Positions 8,729 to 14,713 of a stretch of DNA of 64,000 nucleotides are shown here, piece by piece. The stretch comes from Lentilactobacillus senioris. GTDB taxonomy: Bacteria; Bacillota; Bacilli; Lactobacillales; Lactobacillaceae. The notes beneath the pieces are model-generated. The model was not told where the DNA came from and ran no database searches. It saw nothing but the letters and a program-made list of their open reading frames with translations. The first letter of the stretch is position 1. Every line of letters starts with the position of its first letter. The stretch is taken from assembly GCF_026798195.1 (NCBI RefSeq), contig NZ_JAPQEZ010000001.1:370901-434900 (forward strand), given 5' to 3'. The position numbers were made by a program, and so were the translations under genes.

Positions 8729-9346
8729 TTGGATCAACAGACAATTATCGACTTTATCAATGCCTACGGGTATTTGGGAGTGGCCGGACTAATTGCCATT
8801 GAAACGATTTTTCCACCTATTCCGTCAGAATTAGTTTTAACCTTTACCGGCTACTTAACGACTACCAGTCAACTAAGTATCTGGGGGGCTGTAGTGGCAG
8901 CTACTTTGGGAGCCTACGCAGGAGCCGTGGTGTTATATTGGCTAGGGCGATTATTAAATGCGGAGCAAATTGAACGCTGGCTAGCAGGTCGGTGGGGCAA
9001 AATGTTACATTTAAAAGCTAGTGATGTTGCTAAAGCCGAAGTGTATTTTCGCCGTAAAGGTGGTTGGGCCGTTTTCTTAGGCCGTTTCGTGCCGGTAGTG
9101 AGGAGCTTGATTTCGTTGCCGGCGGGGATGGTGAAGTATCCGTTTGCTAAATTTAGCTGGCTGACCCTTAGTGGCACGTTGATTTGGAATACGGTTTTGA
9201 TTTTGGTGGGCCATTATGCTGGTCAAGCTTGGCCTACTATTTTAGCGATTGTTGAAGATTGGTTGATTGTGATTGTATTAGTGGTGGGAATTGGCTTGTT
9301 AAGTTGGTTAGGGTATAAATATAAAAACAGACAGCGCACTCGGTAG
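8729..9346 (+). CDS. DedA-family membrane protein
   Basis: A 205-residue protein with about five membrane segments. DedA/VTT proteins act as lipid (undecaprenyl-phosphate or phospholipid) flippases linked to proton-motive force. The family motifs are visible: the amphipathic FPPIPSELVL after the first helix, and FLGRFVPVVRSLISLPAG, with the essential Arg residues, near residue 117. The start is TTG with GAGGAA upstream. The terminator stem overlaps the last codons. The exact lipid substrate is not predictable. Confidence 0.85.
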   Translation: MDQQTIIDFINAYGYLGVAGLIAIETIFPPIPSELVLTFTGYLTTTSQLSIWGAVVAATLGAYAGAVVLYWLGRLLNAEQIERWLAGRWGKMLHLKASDVAKAEVYFRRKGGWAVFLGRFVPVVRSLISLPAGMVKYPFAKFSWLTLSGTLIWNTVLILVGHYAGQAWPTILAIVEDWLIVIVLVVGIGLLSWLGYKYKNRQRTR

Positions 9347-9362
9347 AAGGCGCTGTTTTTTA
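9331..9362 (+). terminator. Rho-independent terminator overlapping the dedA stop
   Basis: ACAGCGC and GCGCTGT pair across ACTCGGTAGAAG, followed by TTTTTT. The stop codon TAG lies in the loop. Confidence 0.75.
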
Positions 9363-9830
9363 AGGTAGTTTTACACTTATGATTTTAACCTGATACTTAA
9401 ATTCGGGGGCTTGAACCGTAACGATTTCTCCTACTTGATGATTGCGGATAGCTTTACCGAGTGGTGAAGCAATAGAAATTTTGCCAGCGTCAATATCGAC
9501 TTCGGGAGTTCCTACGAGCTGGTAATCGGCAGTGGTGAGGTCGTCAGTGAATTGAATGGTCACTAAATTACCGATTTCTACGGTAGAATTGGTGGAGGGA
9601 ACCACTACTCTGGCATATTGTTGCTGCTTACGCAAAAAGCGGAGCCGACTTTCTAAATGGCGCAAATCTCGTTTGGCAGCACTATACTCGGCGTTTTCAG
9701 ACAAGTCTCCTAGTGCTCTAGCAGCTTGAAGAATGGCGATTTTATTAGGCCGGTCAGTTTCTAGTTGATTGATTTCAGCTGCTAGTTGATCATAGCCGGC
9801 TTGGGTAATGGGGTTGAATTGGGGATCCAT
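9360..9830 (-). CDS. GreA/GreB-family transcription cleavage factor paralogue
   Basis: A 156-residue protein with the two GreA domains. The N-terminal coiled coil has acidic-tip residues in DLSENAEY (D42, E45), which enter the RNA polymerase channel and promote cleavage of backtracked RNA. The C-terminal FKBP-like domain includes SPLGKAIRNHQVGE. Sequence divergence (PITQAGYDQLAAE rather than the usual T.EG...L..EL start) and its solitary position suggest a second Gre-type factor rather than the main greA. AGAGGAG precedes the ATG. Confidence 0.8.
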   Translation of the reverse strand: MDPQFNPITQAGYDQLAAEINQLETDRPNKIAILQAARALGDLSENAEYSAAKRDLRHLESRLRFLRKQQQYARVVVPSTNSTVEIGNLVTIQFTDDLTTADYQLVGTPEVDIDAGKISIASPLGKAIRNHQVGEIVTVQAPEFKYQVKIISVKLP

Positions 9831-9909
9831 GCTTATTCACTCCTCTGGTTGTATTCTCTTCTATCCTAACCTAAAATTAAAAAGAAAACAGTATGAAGGA
9901 GGTGGAAAT

Positions 9910-10359
9910 ATGCGTTGGTTATTTTCAATTATGGTAATGCTCTTATTGATGCTTTGGTATTATCGAAATCGAGTTAATGTTAGCTTTTGGGCTATTTTTT
10001 ATTTATTGGCGTTAACTTTTATCGTCTTTACCCCGTTGTCCATAAATGATTTTAGTATTTCCGTGATGCCTCCTGGAACTGGTCGAGTATCTTTAATTAT
10101 TGATTTATGGCATTTTTCAGTGTTAGAAAATGTGGTTTTGACGATTCCATTAGGGGTGATTATTAAACGTTACCGTCCTAGTTGGTCATTGTTAGTAGCT
10201 GGATTAGTTACTGGTGGCTTAATCGAAACTACCCAGTACGTTATTTCTCATCTCTGGTTATTGAATCGTAGCTCTGATATTAACGATGTAATAGCAAACG
10301 CTGTGGGGGTAATGTTTGGCGGAGTTATGTATTTTGGTTATGCTAAAATGACAAAATAA
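9910..10359 (+). CDS. VanZ-like membrane protein
   Basis: A 149-residue protein with four to five membrane segments. The VanZ signature is present in the C-terminal half: ENVVLTIPLG, then GGLIETTQYV, then RSSDINDVIANAVGV. VanZ homologues confer low-level glycopeptide or lipoglycopeptide tolerance in enterococci and are common orphan genes in Firmicutes. GGAGGTGG lies six bases before the ATG at 9910; an upstream in-frame start would run through the promoter region of the divergent gre gene. Confidence 0.8.
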   Translation: MRWLFSIMVMLLLMLWYYRNRVNVSFWAIFYLLALTFIVFTPLSINDFSISVMPPGTGRVSLIIDLWHFSVLENVVLTIPLGVIIKRYRPSWSLLVAGLVTGGLIETTQYVISHLWLLNRSSDINDVIANAVGVMFGGVMYFGYAKMTK

Positions 10360-10417
10360 TAGGTGGCCTAATACCAGGATGAGTACTTTCATCAATGATA
10401 TTAAGTCACCTATTTTT
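10358..10417. terminator. Probable bidirectional terminator between vanZ-like and usp genes
   Basis: AATAGGTGGCCTAA and TTAAGTCACCTATT pair at 12 of 14 positions around a 30-nt loop and are followed by TTTTT. Confidence 0.55.
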
Positions 10418-10429
10418 CATTATTAATGT

Positions 10430-10894
10430 TTAACTTTCTTCGGCGTCATCATCTGAAATGATCAAGAGGTTGTGAGTTGCATGGCGAGCAACGTAAGCAG
10501 TAGTGGAACCGATGGTAATTCTAGTAATAGCATCTACCCCGGATTTACCCATCACGATTAAGTCAATATCGTATTCGTCACTTAAATCATTAGCGATCAA
10601 GGTTTTCGGATCGCCTTTAACGATTAGGGTAGTGTATTTTATTCCACGCTGTTTAGCTGCGTCTGCAGCTGATTCTACGTGGCGTTTGGCAGCTTCATGC
10701 ATTGGCTCAACGATTTGATCCATTAAGACGTTAGTATGGGCTTCAATGAATCCGTATTGAGAAATGCGTCGAGTATCAATAGCAGAAATGATCATTACTT
10801 CTGAATCGAATTTTTCGGCCAAAGTTAAGGCGTGATCTAAAGCTAAGTTAGCATTGTGAGAGCCATCGACTGGAACTAAAATTTTATTATACAT
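10430..10894 (-). CDS. Universal stress protein, UspA family
   Basis: A 154-residue single-domain Usp. The ATP-binding signature G-2x-G-9x-G-S/T is intact near the C-terminus (GKSG ... GST), so this is an ATP-binding type rather than a UspA-type non-binder. The N-terminal YNKILVPVDGSHNA is standard. The start at 10894 follows GGAGG at a spacing of eight bases; a longer reading from a TTG at 10909 would use the ribosome site as coding sequence. Its specific stress is unknown. Confidence 0.88.
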   Translation of the reverse strand: MYNKILVPVDGSHNANLALDHALTLAEKFDSEVMIISAIDTRRISQYGFIEAHTNVLMDQIVEPMHEAAKRHVESAADAAKQRGIKYTTLIVKGDPKTLIANDLSDEYDIDLIVMGKSGVDAITRITIGSTTAYVARHATHNLLIISDDDAEES

Positions 10895-10986
10895 AACTAT
10901 TACCTCCAATTTGTGGTTTGAGGATTCCTTAAGATGGTTTAAGTTTACCTGGTAGTAATCATAAAATTCAAAAATAACGCCTGGAC

Positions 10987-11045
10987 TGTAATCTCTTGTA
11001 ATTTTATTTAATACGTTTGTAATTTGACATTAACTTGTCTGTAAA
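10987..11045 (+). promoter_or_regulatory. Phased TGTAAW repeats (WalR-like) upstream of the small Apf-domain gene
   Basis: TGTAAT or TGTAAA begins at 10987, 10997, 11018 and 11040, giving spacings of 10, 21 and 22 bases, close to whole helical turns. The published WalR (YycF) site is a direct repeat TGTWAH-N5-TGTWAH, period 11; here the first pair has N4. A -10-like TATAGT lies at 11056-11061. WalRK controls cell-wall hydrolase and surface genes, which suits the gene behind it. This is inference from pattern. Confidence 0.35.
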
Positions 11046-11098
11046 TCCGATTGGTTATAGTAGACGATGTTGAAAACGAATTGGAGGAAAAAACAGCT

Positions 11099-11467
11099 AT
11101 GAATTTTAAAAAGATGATGATGGTAATTGTTAGCTCAATGGCTTTATTTACCACAATGAATCTGGGTAGTTTGGTTAACGTTGACACTACCGCTACTGAA
11201 GTTGCTAGTGCTAAAACCCGTGTTTATAAGTCAAAACTATCTAAGGCCAATCAAAAAGCCAAAGCTTGGATTGCTTATCGTGAATCTCGTGGTTCATACA
11301 CTGTACGTAATGGTATTTACATTGGCCGTTACCAATTAACTAGATCATACCTTAAGGGTGACTACTCTAAATATAATCAAGAAGTAACCGCAGACCGTTA
11401 TGTTAAAAACCGTTACGGTAGCTGGGTTAATGCTAAGAGACATTGGCAATACTACGGTTGGTACTAA
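11099..11467 (+). CDS. Small secreted protein with Apf-type C-terminal domain, no LysM
   Basis: A 122-residue protein: signal peptide (FKKMMMVIVSSMALF, with a cleavage candidate near ATEVASA), a short linker, then a domain of about 75 residues ending GWY. This domain carries KAWIAYRES, YIGRYQL, GDYS..NQE and NRYGSW. It is the C-terminal domain of lactobacillus aggregation-promoting factors and related lysozyme-like wall proteins. The LysM-bearing paralogue at 47.4 kb shares these blocks. Here the domain is unusually rich in Lys, Arg and Tyr and lacks any wall-binding module. GGAGGA precedes the ATG; an in-frame start at 11051 would precede this ribosome site. Confidence 0.8.
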   Translation: MNFKKMMMVIVSSMALFTTMNLGSLVNVDTTATEVASAKTRVYKSKLSKANQKAKAWIAYRESRGSYTVRNGIYIGRYQLTRSYLKGDYSKYNQEVTADRYVKNRYGSWVNAKRHWQYYGWY

Positions 11468-11484
11468 AAAGCCAGCTAATTATT

Positions 11485-11520
11485 AAAGGCCGAAATAGGA
11501 AACTATTTCAGCCTTTTTTG
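11485..11520 (+). terminator. Rho-independent terminator
   Basis: AAAGGC-GAAATAG pairs with CTATTTC-GCCTTTTTT around a GAAA tetraloop. Confidence 0.88.
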
Positions 11521-11531
11521 TTGTGCAAATC

Positions 11532-11640
11532 TAATTATTCGGTAAGACCCGAATAATTAATTAATAATTAGAAAATTACGGACCTATTTTCGGAATTAAC
11601 CCAAATATTTTTTAAGTTGCCAGCTTATTATTCGGAATTG
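11532..11640 (+). promoter_or_regulatory. PurBox-like array upstream of the purine permease
   Basis: Four CCGAA-type cores occur in about 110 bases. An inverted pair, TAATTATTCGG (11532-11542) and CCGAATAATTA (11549-11559), is a perfect 11-bp repeat. TTTTCGGAATT lies at 11587-11597 and TTATTCGGAATTG at 11628-11640. They resemble PurR boxes of Bacillus and Lactococcus (AWWWCCGAACWWT). A candidate promoter follows directly (TTGAAG at 11645, TAATAT at about 11668). I found no purine-riboswitch core. Confidence 0.5.
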
Positions 11641-11711
11641 GCTGTTGAAGTTCATCATGAGAGATGATAATATAGTTCTAATTTAAAAAAACGAATAAAC
11701 CGGAGGGTATC

Positions 11712-13016
11712 ATGAAAAATGTTTCTGTTTCAGGTGAAAACTCGATTGGCCGCAATGCAATCTTAGGATTGCAACATTTACTGGCAATGTATGCTGGTGA
11801 TATCTTGATACCATTGTTAATTGGTGGCGCCTTGCATTTTAATGCCGTCCAAATGACCTACTTGATTTCCACCGATATTTTCATGTGTGGGGTGGCAACC
11901 TTTCTGCAAATTAAACGGACTCCGTTAACAGGAATTGGGTTACCCGTGGTTTTGGGATGTGCTGTTGAATACGTTGCACCGTTAGAAGCCATTGGTAAAA
12001 ATTATGGGTTAGCCTATATGTACGGCGGTATTATCATGGCAGGAATATTGGTGATGTTGTTAGCAGGACCATTTGCCAAGCTACGACGCTTCTTTCCACC
12101 AGTAGTAACTGGTTCGCTAATCACTTTGATTGGTTTGACTTTAATTCCCGTAGCCTTCCAAAATATGGGTGGTGGTGATCCTACGGCTAAAAACTTTGGT
12201 GATCCCACACAACTAGGGTTGGCTGCTTTCACAGCGGTAGTAATTATCGTAATTAATATTTGGGGACGCGGATTTTTCAAGCAAATTGCGATTTTGGTAG
12301 GAATTTTGGCTGGAATGCTACTAGCAATTGGTTTGGGAACGGTTAATTTTCATTCTGTGGGCACTGCTCAGTGGCTTTCATTACCTCATTTCTTTTATTT
12401 TGCTACTCCCAAATTTGAATGGTCTTCTGCGTTATCACTGGCTTTAGCGGCTATTACTTGTATGATTGAATCTACCGGAGTTTACTTTGCTATGGCTGAC
12501 ATTGTGGGCACTAAGTTAACAGACGATGATTTAAAACGGGGTTATCGTTCAGAAGGATTATCAGCTATTTTGGGTGGCTTGTTTAATACCTTTCCATACT
12601 CTACTTTTTCTCAAAACGTAGGAATTGTGCAGTTATCAGGGATCAAAACGTTGGCACCAGTTTACTATTCTTCCGGGATGTTAATGGTGATTGGTTTAAT
12701 TCCGAAGTTTGGAGCTGTCGCAACGTTGATTCCCACTTCCGTGTTAGGAGGAGCTATGCTGGTTATGTTTGGCATGGTAGGCGCTCAAGGAATTAAGATT
12801 TTGTCTCAAGTGGAATTAAATAATAAAAACCTTCTAGTGATTGCAATTTCGGTGGGGCTAGGAATTGGGGTTACCAGTGTACCCGCATTATTCCAACAAT
12901 TACCAGCTGGCGTTCAAACATTACTTAGCAACGGCATGGTGATTGGTGGGATTACCGCTGTATTACTAAATGCCTTATTAAATGACACCCGAATTAAAGA
13001 ACAAGTTGAAGAATAA
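11712..13016 (+). CDS. NCS2-family xanthine/uracil-type purine permease (PbuX-like)
   Basis: A 434-residue protein with about 12-14 membrane segments of the nucleobase-cation symporter-2 family. Family positions are visible: GLQHLLAMYAGD in TM1 with the Gln-His pair, GLPVVLGCAVEYVAP, the substrate-site Glu in MIESTGVYFAM, and NTFPYSTFSQNVGIVQLSG. These resemble xanthine or urate permeases more than uracil permeases. CGGAGGG precedes the ATG. The upstream PurBox-like elements support a purine. A convergent LysR gene follows. Confidence 0.85.
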   Translation: MKNVSVSGENSIGRNAILGLQHLLAMYAGDILIPLLIGGALHFNAVQMTYLISTDIFMCGVATFLQIKRTPLTGIGLPVVLGCAVEYVAPLEAIGKNYGLAYMYGGIIMAGILVMLLAGPFAKLRRFFPPVVTGSLITLIGLTLIPVAFQNMGGGDPTAKNFGDPTQLGLAAFTAVVIIVINIWGRGFFKQIAILVGILAGMLLAIGLGTVNFHSVGTAQWLSLPHFFYFATPKFEWSSALSLALAAITCMIESTGVYFAMADIVGTKLTDDDLKRGYRSEGLSAILGGLFNTFPYSTFSQNVGIVQLSGIKTLAPVYYSSGMLMVIGLIPKFGAVATLIPTSVLGGAMLVMFGMVGAQGIKILSQVELNNKNLLVIAISVGLGIGVTSVPALFQQLPAGVQTLLSNGMVIGGITAVLLNALLNDTRIKEQVEE

Positions 13017-13053
13017 AAAAAGAAGTCAGAATTAAATTCTGGCTTCTTTTTTT
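13014..13053. terminator. Bidirectional terminator
   Basis: GAAGTCAGAATT and AATTCTGGCTTC pair, flanked by an A-run and a T-run, between converging permease and LysR genes. Confidence 0.85.
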
Positions 13054-13054
13054 A

Positions 13055-13978
13055 TTATTTTAAGTCGTTAACTACGTTAGTAACGATATCCACTAGGTCA
13101 CTCACTGGTTCTGAGTTTTGCTTAGTTTTAACGTAGGAAACACCGAAGTTAGAAGTGAAAGTATCACTTGGAATTTCAATCAAGTTAATATTTTGCTTCG
13201 TTTCTTCATCTAGTTCCTCAATGCTTAAGAGGTGCTTAGGAGTAATGATGGCTCCTAATTGCTTCAATGCTAAGGCAGTTGCCAAGTGAATGTCTGGAAC
13301 TTCAATGCTGTATTCCACTGAAATACCGTGGTCAGTTAAGAAGTTGTTAACCATTCGTTGGTAATTACTATCGTGTGGGATACCAATGAAGGATTCGCCA
13401 CCCATTTCTTCAATCTTTTCATTAGAATAACTAGCCCAAAGGGTGCCTTCTTCAAATTGGCTAGATTGACGTGGAACAATTAAGACTAATGGAAAATCTG
13501 TAATTGGTACGTATTCAATCTTATTATTGTGAAGCGGTTGACCCATGAAGAAGTCTAGGGAACCTGACAAAAGGCGATTTTCAGCATCTCTGCTAGTGAT
13601 TTTAAGGAGTTGGGCGTGAATTTTAGGATACTTGTTATAAAATTGGGTCAAAACAGGTTTGAAAATTCCGTTATCCAAAACTTCGTTAGAAGCGATAGTT
13701 AAATGACCGTACTTAAATTCTGACAAGTGAGTCATTTCTCGATCTAAGTTCGAACGTAAGCGATTTTCTTCTTGCAAGTAACTTAAAAGTCGTTCACCTG
13801 CGTAAGTAAGTTGGATAGGGTGAGAGGAACGGTCAATTAATCGAACCCCAAATTGAGTTTCAGCGTTTTTAATTACCCGGCTGATATAGGGTTGAGTGAC
13901 AAAGAGAATTTCGGCCGCCTTAGACATATTGCCTTGGGCCTTAATTTCTTCTAGGAACGATAACAATTTACGATTCAT
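13055..13978 (-). CDS. LysR-family transcriptional regulator
   Basis: A 307-residue LTTR: winged helix at residues 1-60 (KAAEILFVTQPYISRVIKNAE), then a periplasmic-binding-protein-like effector domain. The effector is unknown. The start at 13978 is chosen because AAAGGAG stands before it; an in-frame ATG at 14005 contains that ribosome site. LTTRs often act on a divergent neighbour, which here is the rpsN paralogue some 270 bp away, but the Zur-like box there makes LysR control of rpsN unlikely. Its target is therefore open. Confidence 0.85.
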   Translation of the reverse strand: MNRKLLSFLEEIKAQGNMSKAAEILFVTQPYISRVIKNAETQFGVRLIDRSSHPIQLTYAGERLLSYLQEENRLRSNLDREMTHLSEFKYGHLTIASNEVLDNGIFKPVLTQFYNKYPKIHAQLLKITSRDAENRLLSGSLDFFMGQPLHNNKIEYVPITDFPLVLIVPRQSSQFEEGTLWASYSNEKIEEMGGESFIGIPHDSNYQRMVNNFLTDHGISVEYSIEVPDIHLATALALKQLGAIITPKHLLSIEELDEETKQNINLIEIPSDTFTSNFGVSYVKTKQNSEPVSDLVDIVTNVVNDLK

Positions 13979-14192
13979 ATGAATATAATCTCCTTTTATA
14001 AACACAATTGTATAGAAAAAATAAGTAAATCGTCGTAGGGTTAGCGTAATGCGTCCCGATTAGCAACGATGATCATTCCTTATAGTAACGATACGATCAG
14101 TGTAACGTAGTCTATAAAATTATAGCAACTAAGTGATACCTAGTAAAGCGCTGTAACCAGAATGAAAACAACTCGCAAAACGGATAAAACCA

Positions 14193-14220
14193 TTGACTTT
14201 CTTTTCCAATATGGTATTCT
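14193..14220 (+). promoter_or_regulatory. Promoter of the rpsN paralogue
   Basis: TTGACT at 14193-14198 and TATTCT at 14215-14220, 16 bases apart. The predicted transcription start near 14227 falls inside the Zur-like box. Confidence 0.6.
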
Positions 14221-14222
14221 TC

Positions 14223-14245
14223 TAAATGGTAATAGTTACTCTTTA
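14223..14245 (+). promoter_or_regulatory. Zur-like operator over the rpsN transcription start
   Basis: The 23-base element has left arm TAAATGGTAAT and right arm GTTACTCTTTA around one central base. It matches the Bacillus Zur palindrome (half-site TAAATCGTAAT) at 18 of 22 specified positions. In Bacillus the zinc-free S14 paralogue is repressed by Zur, so the location is exactly where a functional site should be. A closer match lies at 48405-48427. Confidence 0.7.
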
Positions 14246-14277
14246 AAAATAATAACTTGGAGAAAGAAGGAATAATT

Positions 14278-14547
14278 ATCGCAAAGAAGTCAAAGATCGC
14301 AAAGGAACAAAAAATCGAACAAACGGTTTTAAAATACGCAGCATTAAGAGCGGAACTGAAAGCTAACCACGACTACGTAGCTTTGAGTCGATTGCCTAAA
14401 AATGCGTCCCCCGTTAGACGTCACCGTCGAGACACCCTCGACGGTCGCCCACGTGGCTACATGCGTAAGTTCCAATTATCCAGAATTAACTTTAGAAAAT
14501 TAGCCCACGAAGGCCAATTACCTGGAGTTAAAAAAGCAAGCTGGTAA
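14278..14547 (+). CDS. rpsN: 30S ribosomal protein S14, zinc-independent paralogue; apparent AUC start
   Basis: An 89-residue S14 of the long, C-minus class: it lacks the CxxC...CxxC zinc ribbon of the main S14 and ends [11 protein letters not shown]. It can replace zinc-binding S14 during zinc starvation. The conserved N-terminus [10 protein letters not shown] begins at an ATC codon (14278), with AAGGA six bases upstream and no ATG near. The only conventional in-frame start is TTG at 14257, which has no ribosome site and would add seven residues (MEKEGII) not seen in the family. ATC is therefore the likelier start. Confidence 0.85.
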   Translation: MAKKSKIAKEQKIEQTVLKYAALRAELKANHDYVALSRLPKNASPVRRHRRDTLDGRPRGYMRKFQLSRINFRKLAHEGQLPGVKKASW

Positions 14548-14570
14548 TATCTTTAATATCTAATAATACA

Positions 14571-14604
14571 TGGCTGGGGGCAATGCTCGCAGCCCTTTTT
14601 TTTA
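14571..14604 (+). terminator. Rho-independent terminator after rpsN
   Basis: GGCTG and CAGCC pair around a 13-nt loop, followed by an eight-T run. Confidence 0.75.
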
Positions 14605-14713
14605 ATCTAAGGATAATTTTAACATTTGTGAAACTAATGAGAATATTTTGCTACGAAATGCTGATTTGGTGGTAGGATATGAGTGATATTAACTTAGTGA
14701 AGTAGGTGAAATT

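Noticed and set aside
11468-11711. Considered a purine riboswitch upstream of the purine permease
   Set aside because: No conserved loop sequences or three-way junction could be found; the repeated CCGAA elements explain the region better.
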